A DNA stretch of 29,962 nt from Ruminococcus sp. (lineage in GTDB: Bacteria; Bacillota; Clostridia; Oscillospirales; Ruminococcaceae): assembly GCA_023667165.1 (NCBI GenBank), contig JAMPAO010000006.1, forward strand, positions 26,831 to 56,792, read 5' to 3'. Numbering within the stretch: position 1 is the stretch's first letter; every line of letters begins with the position of its first letter. Positions 13,751 through 22,095 of this stretch are shown here, piece by piece. The position numbers were made by a program, and so were the translations under genes. The notes beneath the pieces were generated by a model that had not been told where the DNA came from, ran no database searches, and was given only the letters and a program-made list of their open reading frames with translations.

Positions 13751-14920
13751 ATGGGATTTATCTCGGAACTTATAGGAATACCCTTAGGCTGGATAATGCG
13801 GCTTATATATTCCGTGTGCAAAAACTACGCCTTGTCGCTGCTGATATTCACGGTAATAATGCGTCTTGTTATCTTCCCCCTGTCGGTAAAGCAGCAGAAA
13901 TCCGTGGCGGCTATGTCGGCAATAAACCCGAAGCTGGAGCGGCTGAAAAAGCAGTACGCCAATAATCCAAATAAGCTCCAGGAGGAGCAGATGAAGCTGT
14001 ATGCCGAGGAAAATATAAACCCCATGGCGTCCTGCCTGCCGATGATACTTCAGCTTGTGTTCCTCTACGGCGTGTTCGATGTGGTGTACCGTCCGCTTAC
14101 TCATATAGTGGGACTCGGAAAAAGCACGGTGGAAACGCTGAAGAATACCGTATCGACCTTGTTTGAGGGCAACAGCTACTTCAGATCCAGACCGGAGATA
14201 TATATAATCCAGACCGCCAACGACAACCCGGGCATATTCGACGGTGTTGAGGGCGTGACCGCCGACATGATACAGAAGATCGGCGATTTCGACAACAAGC
14301 TGTTCGGTCTTGTGGATATAGGCGCGCTGCCGAAAAGCGTGCTCGGCGGAGAAACGGTATGGGACGCGTCGGCGGTGGCGCTGCTGCTTATCCCCGTATT
14401 ATCGGGACTTATCCAGCTAATAATGACATTATACAGCACCGCGAAGCAGAAAAAGCTCAATCCCGATTCCGCGGCGCAGATGGGCAGCATGAACATGATG
14501 ATGTATATGTTCCCCATAATGTCCGTGTGGATGGCGTATTCCTTCCCCGCAGCCATAGGCTACTACTGGATATGCTCGTCGCTGGTGGGACTTGCCCAGT
14601 CCGTGGTACTCAACAAGGTATATACTCCCGAATATGTGGCTAAGCTTGTTGAAAAGGATAAGCTTAAAAACAAAAATAAGAAGCGTTCGGCGTTTATGGA
14701 AAAGTATAACGAAATGCTGAAGGAGCAGCTTGAACAGCAAAGCGGCGGCAGCAGCAATAAAAGCAAGATATCCTCATCTCCCCTTATGACCGATCCGGAA
14801 ACGGGGGAGGAGATAAAAATGTCCAAGGCTCAGATGAAAGAATACGAGCGTAAAATAATAGCGGAAGCCCGCCGCAGACAAGCGGAAAAATACGGCGACG
14901 AATACAGCGAGGACGATTGA
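13751..14920 (+). CDS. yidC: membrane protein insertase YidC/OxaI family
   Basis: The 389-residue polytopic protein inserts proteins into the cytoplasmic membrane. There is an N-terminal membrane segment (about residues 3-16), then the YidC core starting at YALSLLIFTVIMRLVIFPLSVKQQKS, which includes the conserved cytoplasm-facing arginine, and MASCLPMILQLVFLYGVFDVVYRPL. An 80-90 residue insertion (about 125-195, extracellular by topology) separates the second and third core helices; it is longer than in short Firmicute homologues. The C-terminal 100 residues are charged and lysine-rich. There is no lipoprotein signal, unlike Bacillus SpoIIIJ. AACGGAGG precedes the start. Confidence 0.95.
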   Translation: MGFISELIGIPLGWIMRLIYSVCKNYALSLLIFTVIMRLVIFPLSVKQQKSVAAMSAINPKLERLKKQYANNPNKLQEEQMKLYAEENINPMASCLPMILQLVFLYGVFDVVYRPLTHIVGLGKSTVETLKNTVSTLFEGNSYFRSRPEIYIIQTANDNPGIFDGVEGVTADMIQKIGDFDNKLFGLVDIGALPKSVLGGETVWDASAVALLLIPVLSGLIQLIMTLYSTAKQKKLNPDSAAQMGSMNMMMYMFPIMSVWMAYSFPAAIGYYWICSSLVGLAQSVVLNKVYTPEYVAKLVEKDKLKNKNKKRSAFMEKYNEMLKEQLEQQSGGSSNKSKISSSPLMTDPETGEEIKMSKAQMKEYERKIIAEARRRQAEKYGDEYSEDD

Positions 14921-14965
14921 AATATTCCCTTTGAAAATCAAATTCTCTAAAAAGGAGCGTTAAGT

Positions 14966-15757
14966 ATGAAAAAGGAATTCACCGCAAACACCGTCGAGGA
15001 AGCAAAGGATCTTGCAGCAAGCGAGTTCGGAGCTGACAGGAGCAAAATAACCTTTACAGTTATCGAGGAAGAGAAAAAAGGGATCCTCGGTATAGGCAAA
15101 AAAGACGCCAGGGTGCTTGCCGAATACGAGCCGTCAAAGGCGGAGATCGCTTCGGAATATATCAAAAGGATACTTTCCTGCATGGGAATAGACGCTCAGC
15201 TTGAGGTAACGGAAAACGAGGACGGAGCGCTTATAGATATTTCCGGCGATACGACCGGAGCTATAATCGGCAGAAGAGGAGAAACTCTCGATTCGCTCCA
15301 GTATCTGGCTTCAATGGCGGCAAATAAGGCTGATAAGGAATATTACAGAATAAATCTCGATAGCTGCGGCTACAGAGAAAAGCGCAAGGCTGCTCTCGAG
15401 GAGCTTGCAAGAAAGATATCCAGAAGCGTGCTTAAAACCGGCAGAACGTCGACCTTAGAGCCGATGAACCCTTATGAAAGGCGTATAATCCATGCCGCAG
15501 TGGGGGAAATAGAGGGAGTTATCTCGAAAAGCACAGGCGAAGAGCCTTACAGAAAGGTAGTAATATCCTCCGTCAGCGGCAAAGGCGAGCGCAGAGGAGG
15601 CAAAAGGGGAGAAAAACCCTACCGCCGGGAACAGAAAAGGGAGTTCAAGCCGGGATCTATGGATCTTATGAAAACTTCCTTTGAAAAGGATTATAAAAAA
15701 CCCAAGCCGGAGGATACCATGACCGACGGAGATCTTTACGGTAAAATTGACGTATGA
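14966..15757 (+). CDS. jag: RNA-binding protein Jag/KhpB
   Basis: The 263-residue protein has three parts in order: Jag-N (residues 1-52, with GILGIGKKDARV), a KH domain (about 70-150, GAIIGRRGETLDSLQYLAS), and an R3H domain (about 150-200, PYERRIIHAAVGEIEG and EEPYRKVVI). The tail is a basic low-complexity linker (GERRGGKRGEKPYRREQKRE). Jag/KhpB partners KhpA in RNA binding and envelope homeostasis in Gram-positives. AAGGAG precedes the ATG. The order yidC-jag-mnmE is conserved. Confidence 0.95.
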   Translation: MKKEFTANTVEEAKDLAASEFGADRSKITFTVIEEEKKGILGIGKKDARVLAEYEPSKAEIASEYIKRILSCMGIDAQLEVTENEDGALIDISGDTTGAIIGRRGETLDSLQYLASMAANKADKEYYRINLDSCGYREKRKAALEELARKISRSVLKTGRTSTLEPMNPYERRIIHAAVGEIEGVISKSTGEEPYRKVVISSVSGKGERRGGKRGEKPYRREQKREFKPGSMDLMKTSFEKDYKKPKPEDTMTDGDLYGKIDV

Positions 15758-15785
15758 CGATAACATGGGGATCCCTCGGGCACCG

Positions 15786-15824
15786 AAAGGCTGTTGCTTT
15801 GTGTAATGCAACAGCCTTTGTTTA
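15786..15824 (+). terminator. hairpin between jag and mnmE
   Basis: Perfect 12-bp stem AAAGGCTGTTGC/GCAACAGCCTTT (15786-15797, 15808-15819) followed by GTTTATAGTTTT. The T-run is broken, so termination is probably partial. Confidence 0.65.
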
Positions 15825-15853
15825 TAGTTTTGTGTAATAAAGGAGAGATAAAA

Positions 15854-17239
15854 ATGTTCCAAGGATCGGCTATAGCCGCCCTTTCCACTCCGAGAGCCGC
15901 GGGAGGCATAGCGGTGATAAGGATATCGGGAGAAAAAGCCTTAGAGATAGCGGGAAAGGTGTTCAGACCCGTTTCTTCCGAAAAGACGCCCGCCGAAATG
16001 GAGGGTTATACCTGCGCTTACGGCAAATTCATTTACCTGGGCGAGGAGATCGACGACGGGATACTTACGGTGTTCAAGGCTCCCAGATCCTATACGGGAG
16101 AAGATACGGCGGAGCTTTCCTGCCACGGGGGACTGTACGTGACCGAACGCATTCTCCGCGCCCTTTACGAAAACGGAGCGGTCCCCGCCGCCCCGGGAGA
16201 GTTTACCAAAAGAGCCTTTCTCAACGGCAAAATAAGCCTTACCCAGGCGGAAGCCGTGATGGATATAATATCCGCCCAAGGGAGAGCCTATCACCGCAGG
16301 GCGGAAAATGTGCGCGAGGGTGCGCTTTACCGCAGGATAAGCGAGTATACCGGCAAGCTGCTGGATCTCCTTGCCGCAGTGGACGCTTGGGTGGACTATC
16401 CCGAAGAGGATATTCCCGAGGTAGACGGTGCAAATATGATAAATACCCTTTCCGATATTCTTAGGGGACTTGAAGCCGCCTCTTCGGAGTACGACAATAC
16501 AAAAATACTCAGAGAGGGGATAGATGCGGTCATTGCGGGCAAACCCAACGTGGGAAAAAGCACTCTCATGAACGCCCTTTCCGGCTGCGAAAGGAGCATT
16601 GTCACCGATATAGCGGGAACTACCAGAGATATCGTAGAAGAGAGCGTGCGTATGGGCGATATTATCCTGAAGCTGTCCGATACCGCAGGGATCCGCGAAA
16701 CGGAGGATATAGTCGAGGGCGCGGGGATCCAACGGGCGAAAAAGCGCATGGAAACGGCGGATCTTGTAATAGCGGTCTTTGACAGCACCGCCCCTTTCGA
16801 TAAGGACGACAGGGAGCTGACGAGCTTCTGCAAAAGGCTTTCCGTCAAAACCGCAGCCTGTATCAACAAGACCGACAGCAGTCTTTCCGATACCGCCGCG
16901 CTGAAAAAAGAGCTGTCCGAATGCTTTGACAATGTGATAGAGATATCGGCAAAAAACGGCGTCGGTATAGATGATTTACAAAAAGTATTATCTGATATGT
17001 TTATAACAAACAGTAATACAGTTGACGAAATAACCGTCAACGAACGCCAGAAGCAGTGTCTTGACAGGGCGGCAGCCTGCGTAAGAGAGGCAATGGAAGC
17101 GGTCAATGAAAGCGTTACCCTCGACGCGGTCAATATAATCCTTGACGAAGCGCTCAACGCTCTGAACGAGCTGACGGGGGAGAGAGCGGAGGAAGCTGTA
17201 ATAAACAAGGTTTTCTCCAATTTCTGCGTAGGAAAATGA
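15854..17239 (+). CDS. mnmE: tRNA uridine-5-carboxymethylaminomethyl modification GTPase MnmE
   Basis: With MnmG, it modifies the wobble uridine (U34) of several tRNAs. The 461-residue protein has the tetrahydrofolate-binding N-terminal domain (STPRAAGGIAVIRISG), the helical domain, and an inserted G domain: G1 GKPNVGKST (229-237), DIAGTTRD, G3 DTAG (276-279), G4 NKTD (338-341). The C-terminus is FCVGK with the conserved cysteine. ATG 15854 follows AAGGAGAG and fits the family start. It is followed by mnmG after 40 bases. Confidence 0.97.
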   Translation: MFQGSAIAALSTPRAAGGIAVIRISGEKALEIAGKVFRPVSSEKTPAEMEGYTCAYGKFIYLGEEIDDGILTVFKAPRSYTGEDTAELSCHGGLYVTERILRALYENGAVPAAPGEFTKRAFLNGKISLTQAEAVMDIISAQGRAYHRRAENVREGALYRRISEYTGKLLDLLAAVDAWVDYPEEDIPEVDGANMINTLSDILRGLEAASSEYDNTKILREGIDAVIAGKPNVGKSTLMNALSGCERSIVTDIAGTTRDIVEESVRMGDIILKLSDTAGIRETEDIVEGAGIQRAKKRMETADLVIAVFDSTAPFDKDDRELTSFCKRLSVKTAACINKTDSSLSDTAALKKELSECFDNVIEISAKNGVGIDDLQKVLSDMFITNSNTVDEITVNERQKQCLDRAAACVREAMEAVNESVTLDAVNIILDEALNALNELTGERAEEAVINKVFSNFCVGK

Positions 17240-17279
17240 TCGTCCGCCAAAATAAAGAACGCAAGGATATGATGATATA

Positions 17280-19160
17280 ATGGAAAAATATTTTATGGAG
17301 AGCTTCGACGTGGCTGTTGTCGGGGGAGGTCATGCGGGAGTTGAAGCAGCGCTGGCGGCGGCTCGTCTGGGAGCGAAAACCGCAATGTTCACCATTTCTC
17401 TCGACGCCATAGCCAATATGCCCTGCAACCCCTCCATAGGGGGAACGGCAAAAGGTCATCTTGTAAGAGAGATAGACGCTCTGGGCGGGCAGATGGGAAA
17501 AACCGCCGATAAATGCTTTATCCAGAGCCGAATGCTCAACAGAGGAAAGGGACCCGCCGTGCACAGTCTGCGGGTGCAGGCTGACAGGGTAAAATATCAC
17601 GAGCTGATGAAAAAAATATGCGAGGATCAGGAAAATCTCGACATAAAGCAGGCGGAGGTTTCGGAAATACTTGCGGAAAACGGAACGGTAACGGGGATAG
17701 TCACCTCTCTCGGAGCGGTGTACGGCGCAAAAAAAGTGATAATCGCCACTGGTACCTATCTGAAAGGAGTTATCCATGTAGGCGGCGTTTCTTATGAAAG
17801 CGGACCGGACAGCACTCTTCCCGCAAGATACCTTTCCGCTTCCTTGGAAAAACTGGGAGTGACTCTCCGCCGCTTCAAAACGGGAACGCCTTCAAGGGTG
17901 CATAAAAACAGCATAGATTTTTCCGTTCTGGAGCGGCAGGACGGCGATGATGATATACAGCCTTTTTCCTTTGAAACCGAGCGGGAGGGACTGACAAACG
18001 CCGTTTCCTGCTATACCGCCTACACCAACGAGGAAACTCACCGTGTAATAAGGGAAAATATCGGGCGCTCTCCTCTTTATTCGGGCAGGATACACGGCGT
18101 GGGACCGCGCTACTGTCCATCCATTGAAGATAAGATAATGAGATTTTCCGAACGTCCGCGGCATCAGCTTTTTATAGAGCCGATGGGTCTTACCACCGAC
18201 GAATATTATTTGCAGGGAATGTCCTCCTCCCTGCCGGAGGACGTGCAGATAAAATTTCTCCGCACAATAAAGGGACTGGAAAACGTTCGGGTAATGCGAA
18301 ACGCGTATGCCATCGAATACGACTGCTGCGATCCGCAGGAGCTGCGCCACACTCTTGAATTCAAGAAAATACCGGGACTTTACGGAGCGGGGCAGTTCAA
18401 CGGCACTTCGGGATACGAGGAAGCGGCTGCGCAGGGACTTATAGCGGGGATAAACGCCGCCCTTTCCGTCAAAGGGGAGGAGGAACTGACCCTGCCCCGT
18501 TCGTCTTCCTACATAGGCACGCTTATCGACGATCTTGTTATCAAGGGATGCACCGACCCGTACCGTATGATGACGGGCAGAAGCGAATACCGTCTGATCC
18601 TGCGGCAGGACAACGCGGACGAGCGTCTTACCCCCATAGGTCATAGGATAGGTCTGATATCCGGCGAACGCTATGAAAAATTTCTGGAAAAGCAGCGGCA
18701 GATATTCGATGAAATAGACCGTGCAAGGAGCAAAACCGTTTCCCCGTCGGAGAAGCTTAACTCTTTTCTTGAGGCAAAGGGAACGGCTGCGCTGAAAAAT
18801 CCCGTAAAAATGTCCGATCTGATAAAACGCCCTCAGATATCCTACGACGATCTGGCTCCCTTTGACAGCGAACGCCGTCAGCTCTCCTACGAGGTCAGAG
18901 AGCAGGTGGGACTGAAGATCGAATACGAGGGTTATATCGCGCGGCAGCTTGCGGAGGTGGAGCACGTAAAAAAGCTGGAGGAGAAACGCCTGCCGAAGGA
19001 TACGGATTATAAAAGCATAAAGGGACTGAGCCTTGAAGCGGCGGAAAAGCTCGGCCGCATTCAGCCGGAAAATATAGGACAGGCAAGCCGGATATCCGGC
19101 GTGTCGCCCGCCGACGTCAGCGTGCTTATAATCTGGCTTTCAAAGCAGGGAACAAAATAA
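17280..19160 (+). CDS. mnmG: tRNA U34 carboxymethylaminomethyl synthesis enzyme MnmG (GidA)
   Basis: FAD enzyme that acts with MnmE on tRNA wobble uridine. The 626-residue protein is full length for the long form. FAD site VVGGGHAGVEAALAAARLG is at residues 13-31; CNPSIGGTAKGHLVREIDALGG, the catalytic-cysteine region GPRYCPSIEDK, and PGLYGAGQFNGTSGYEEAAAQG are all intact. The C-terminal helical tRNA/MnmE-binding domain is complete. ATG 17280 gives six extra residues before the alternative MESFDVAVVGGG; the ribosome binding site is weak for both, so the exact start is uncertain. Confidence 0.97.
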   Translation: MEKYFMESFDVAVVGGGHAGVEAALAAARLGAKTAMFTISLDAIANMPCNPSIGGTAKGHLVREIDALGGQMGKTADKCFIQSRMLNRGKGPAVHSLRVQADRVKYHELMKKICEDQENLDIKQAEVSEILAENGTVTGIVTSLGAVYGAKKVIIATGTYLKGVIHVGGVSYESGPDSTLPARYLSASLEKLGVTLRRFKTGTPSRVHKNSIDFSVLERQDGDDDIQPFSFETEREGLTNAVSCYTAYTNEETHRVIRENIGRSPLYSGRIHGVGPRYCPSIEDKIMRFSERPRHQLFIEPMGLTTDEYYLQGMSSSLPEDVQIKFLRTIKGLENVRVMRNAYAIEYDCCDPQELRHTLEFKKIPGLYGAGQFNGTSGYEEAAAQGLIAGINAALSVKGEEELTLPRSSSYIGTLIDDLVIKGCTDPYRMMTGRSEYRLILRQDNADERLTPIGHRIGLISGERYEKFLEKQRQIFDEIDRARSKTVSPSEKLNSFLEAKGTAALKNPVKMSDLIKRPQISYDDLAPFDSERRQLSYEVREQVGLKIEYEGYIARQLAEVEHVKKLEEKRLPKDTDYKSIKGLSLEAAEKLGRIQPENIGQASRISGVSPADVSVLIIWLSKQGTK

Positions 19161-19197
19161 AAGAAGACATCTCCGATTTTATCTCTTGAGTAAAAAA

Positions 19198-19213
19198 TGT
19201 TCCACGTGGAACA
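19198..19213. promoter_or_regulatory. parS: parS site 1
   Basis: TGTTCCACGTGGAACA, a perfect 16-bp palindrome matching the near-universal ParB-binding site, flanked by A/T runs. It lies between mnmG and the AlkZ-related gene. Confidence 0.92.
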
Positions 19214-19256
19214 TTTTTACGGAGCATTGTCCGCCGGCGTCAGCGTACTCGTAAAA

Positions 19257-19311
19257 ATCAAGCCGCAGGCTTGCCCCTCTTACTTCTTACCTCTTATTTC
19301 TTACTTCTAAC
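19257..19311 (+). repeat. composite repeat: CAAGCC hairpin plus TTACTTC heptads, copy 2
   Basis: ATCAAGCCGCAGGCTTG followed by TTACTTC, TTACCTC, TTATTTC, TTACTTC in tandem, ending just before the AGGAGG of the next gene. Same design and orientation as 4931-4976. Confidence 0.75.
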
Positions 19312-19321
19312 AGGAGGATTT

Positions 19322-20017
19322 ATGATAGCAAATTATAACGAATTTTGCAGCGAGCTTCTCAAATGCGGCTTTTCCATGGGAGGAGGCAGCAGCAAGGGAA
19401 TATTCGCCCTTATCCCGTACAATTGGGAGGAGCAGGAATTTCTCGACGTTCCCGCAAAATGGCACACGGGCGATCCCGAAACCGACCCGTGGGAATGGAG
19501 AATGCGCGTTCTCGAGGAGCGGGTCGATATTGCATATTCAAAGCTGTTTTTCAATGGCGCGGGGTACATAACCAAGGAATGGTATCCCTATTTTATTTCG
19601 GTACGCAGGCGGGGAAAGAGCTTTGAAGAGGCGTACCGCGACGGAGAATTGAGCCATGAAGCAAAGATAATTTACGATACCGTTTCGGGAAACGGTGCGG
19701 CGGCTCTCCACGAGATAAAGCTCCTGGGCGGTTTCGGAAAGGACGATAAAAGCCGTTTTGACAAAGCGGTCGTACAGCTCCAGATGAAAATGTATATCAC
19801 AATGTGCGGCAGAACGGTCAAGCGCGGCAGCTCGGGCAATCCGTACGGCTGGAACGTGACCGTTTTCACCACCCCCGAAAATTATTTCGGCGAGGATCTT
19901 ATCGCCGGCGGAATGAGCATTCCGCAAAACGAAGCGGAGGAGAAGATCCGCAGTCAAATACTGAAATTAAATCCGGAGGCTGATGAAAAGAAAATCAAAA
20001 AATTTATCTTTGGATAA
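19322..20017 (+). CDS. AlkZ-related protein of unknown function
   Basis: The 231-residue soluble protein resembles proteins annotated as AlkZ-related (YcaQ-like) in Clostridia: YNEFCSELLKCGFSMGGGSSKGIF, the conserved WHTGDPETDPWEWRMRVLEE (about residues 44-63), a GAGYITKEWYPYFISVRR stretch, and a LHEIKLLGGFGKDDKSRFDKAVVQLQMKMYITMCGR region that looks like a winged-helix substructure. AlkZ proteins unhook DNA crosslinks, but the catalytic QxQ/QxD-type motif could not be confirmed here, so DNA repair is only a suggestion. The ATG at 19322 is set by AGGAGG eight bases upstream. The gene is bracketed by parS sites (19198, 20019), so it is an insertion into the usual mnmG-rsmG junction. Confidence 0.72.
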   Translation: MIANYNEFCSELLKCGFSMGGGSSKGIFALIPYNWEEQEFLDVPAKWHTGDPETDPWEWRMRVLEERVDIAYSKLFFNGAGYITKEWYPYFISVRRRGKSFEEAYRDGELSHEAKIIYDTVSGNGAAALHEIKLLGGFGKDDKSRFDKAVVQLQMKMYITMCGRTVKRGSSGNPYGWNVTVFTTPENYFGEDLIAGGMSIPQNEAEEKIRSQILKLNPEADEKKIKKFIFG

Positions 20018-20018
20018 A

Positions 20019-20034
20019 TGTTCCACGTGGAACA
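20019..20034. promoter_or_regulatory. parS: parS site 2
   Basis: TGTTCCACGTGGAACA, perfect palindrome, one base after the stop codon of the AlkZ-related gene. Confidence 0.92.
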
Positions 20035-20112
20035 AAAACTGTCAGAAGTAAGAGTAGCAAGACAGGGGCTTGATATGATTTATTTTGATTTATAGAATAT
20101 GAGGTGAATGAA

Positions 20113-20838
20113 ATGACGGTACTGCCCTATGACGAGTTTGCGAAAATGATGAAAAGCGCAGGGATCGGCATAAACCGTGAAAAATATGGGTTGTTCGATA
20201 AATATGCCGAAATGCTGACCGAATGGAACAGATCCGTAAATCTTACGGGGATAACCGACCCTGCGGGAATATCGGAAAAGCATTTTCTGGACAGCCTGCT
20301 GATTTTCGCGCATTGCCGTATTCCCGAAAATTCATCGGTGATAGACGTGGGAACGGGGGCGGGATTTCCCGGACTTCCCATGAAAATTTACCGTCCCGAT
20401 CTGAAAGTGACGCTGCTTGACAGCCTGATGAAAAGGGTGAATTTTCTGAAAGCGGTATCGGATAAAATATCGGAGAACGATCCGAAATACGCGGCGGTCT
20501 GCATTCACGGCAGAGCCGAGGATCTGGGCAGAGATCCAAAGCACCGTGAGAAATACGATATGGCTGCGGCAAGGGCGGTGGCTGCTCTTCCCGTTCTTGC
20601 GGAATACTGTCTGCCGCTGGTGAGGACGGGCGGCAGCTTTATAGCCATGAAAGGACCCAACGAGGATCTGAAAGCGGGGGAGAGGGCGGTCAAGGCTCTC
20701 GGAGGGGAGATAGCCGAGATCCGCGAGCTTGCTCTTCCGTGCGGCGACAGGCGTGTGATAGCCGTCGTAAAAAAAATATCAGCCACGACGACAAAATATC
20801 CCCGCAGCAGCGGTCAGATTTCCAAAAAATCAATTTGA
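20113..20838 (+). CDS. rsmG: 16S rRNA (guanine527-N7)-methyltransferase RsmG (GidB)
   Basis: Methylates G527 of 16S rRNA with S-adenosylmethionine. The 241-residue protein has the family SAM site DVGTGAGFPGLPMKI (about residues 79-93), LLDSLMKRVNFL, the AARAVAALPVLAEYCLPLV region and a C-terminal strand. An ATG at 20113 is preferred over GTG at 20104 because GAGGTG (20101-20106) then sits six bases upstream as the ribosome binding site. The final 15 residues (TTKYPRSSGQISKKS) match the usual GidB end, KYPRxxGxxxKxP. It precedes noc, as in Bacillus. Confidence 0.96.
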   Translation: MTVLPYDEFAKMMKSAGIGINREKYGLFDKYAEMLTEWNRSVNLTGITDPAGISEKHFLDSLLIFAHCRIPENSSVIDVGTGAGFPGLPMKIYRPDLKVTLLDSLMKRVNFLKAVSDKISENDPKYAAVCIHGRAEDLGRDPKHREKYDMAAARAVAALPVLAEYCLPLVRTGGSFIAMKGPNEDLKAGERAVKALGGEIAEIRELALPCGDRRVIAVVKKISATTTKYPRSSGQISKKSI

Positions 20839-20977
20839 TCGGCTTGCAAAGTCTTGCATTAAGCGGAGGAAAGTCGGATAATCCCGAAAACAAATTCTTT
20901 ATTTTTATCATAAAGGGTATTATAATAGTATTATAAAAAAGCGCGGAAAAGTACGCCGCTTTGAAAGGAATGATACT

Positions 20978-21856
20978 ATGGCGATACCCTTTAAGTTTAA
21001 ATTTCTGGACGATCTCGGCAGCATGGTCATGAATGAAAAAATCGCGGGCAAGGTCGTTGAGATCGACATTGACAGGATATACCCAAATCCGAATCAGCCG
21101 AGAAAAATATTCAATCAGCCGGAGCTTGAGGAGCTGGCGGCAAGCATCAGGGCAAACGGGATAATTCAGCCGGCAGTGGTCAGGCGGATCGATATGGGTT
21201 ACGAGCTTATAGCCGGAGAAAGACGGCTGAGAGCGGCAAGACTGTGCGGCATGAACAGCATTCCCTGTATAATTGTCGAAACGACCGAGCGCGGTTCGGC
21301 GATGATGTCCCTTGCGGAAAATATGCAGCGCAAGGATCTGAATTTCTTTGAAGAAGCCGAAGCCATCAGCATTATGATAGAGCTTTTCGGCTACACGCAG
21401 GAGGACGTTGCAAGCCGCCTCGGCAAATCCCAGTCAACCATTGCAAACAAGATGAGGCTTTTGAAAATTCCCCGCTCGGAACGTATGCTCATGATAGACT
21501 ACGGCTTTACCGAGCGCCATGCAAGGGCGCTGCTTGCGGTGGAATCGCCAGAAATGAGGATAAACATCATCAACGAGATCTATCGGCGCAAGCTGAATGT
21601 GGAAAATACGGAACGGCTTATCGAAAGCATGAACAAGCGTTCAAAGGAATATCAGCGTATCCGCAGGTGCAGGGGAGCGTTCAGAGATGTGCGCTTATTT
21701 GTCAACACCATCAACCATGCGGTGGAGGTCATGCAGGCGGCGGGTATAAACGCTCAGGTGAAGAAAAACTGCGAAAGCGAATACATAGAATACATCGTCC
21801 GAATCCCCTCGGACAGAGCGGCGGGAGGAGCGGACTCTGCCGGCGCCGTACGGTAA
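20978..21856 (+). CDS. noc: nucleoid occlusion protein Noc (ParB family)
   Basis: ParB-like CTPase that binds DNA and prevents division over the nucleoid. The 292-residue protein has the ParB N-terminal motifs YELIAGERRLRAARL and SLAENMQRKDLNFFEEAEA (CTP-binding box) and a helix-turn-helix QEDVASRLGKSQSTIANKMRLLKI. The four residues reported to switch ParB to Noc specificity have the Noc state: Q (KSQ), K (ANKM), K (LLKI), R (TERHAR). The extreme N-terminus IPFKFKFLDDLGSMV is amphipathic-looking, in keeping with the membrane-targeting helix of Noc. It sits between rsmG and parA. I did not find an ATTTCCCGGGAAAT Noc site in the window. Confidence 0.88.
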   Translation: MAIPFKFKFLDDLGSMVMNEKIAGKVVEIDIDRIYPNPNQPRKIFNQPELEELAASIRANGIIQPAVVRRIDMGYELIAGERRLRAARLCGMNSIPCIIVETTERGSAMMSLAENMQRKDLNFFEEAEAISIMIELFGYTQEDVASRLGKSQSTIANKMRLLKIPRSERMLMIDYGFTERHARALLAVESPEMRINIINEIYRRKLNVENTERLIESMNKRSKEYQRIRRCRGAFRDVRLFVNTINHAVEVMQAAGINAQVKKNCESEYIEYIVRIPSDRAAGGADSAGAVR

Positions 21857-21866
21857 AGTGCAGAAA

Positions 21867-21882
21867 TGTTCCACGTGGAACA
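21867..21882. promoter_or_regulatory. parS: parS site 3
   Basis: TGTTCCACGTGGAACA, perfect palindrome, ten bases after the noc stop codon. Confidence 0.92.
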
Positions 21883-21931
21883 TTTTGCGGAATATTGTAA
21901 AAAGACTGCGGCGAAAAATATCACAATATAA

Positions 21932-21960
21932 GAATGTTCCACGTGGAACATTCTTTTTTT
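21932..21960. promoter_or_regulatory. parS: parS site 4 in an extended palindrome
   Basis: TGTTCCACGTGGAACA (21935-21950) is extended by AGAA/TTCT to a longer perfect palindrome and followed by a T-run. On the plus strand this also looks like a terminator for noc, so the site may have two roles. Confidence 0.9.
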
Positions 21961-22095
21961 ATGACCTTTGTCAATTGCTTTTTGACGGGAAAGATGATAT
22001 AATGAAATTGTAACGGATAAAACGACAGATCTTGCCTTTCCGTCGGGTCTTCTGCCGATTTTTGAAAGTGATTTTATGTAATAAGGAATGGTATA

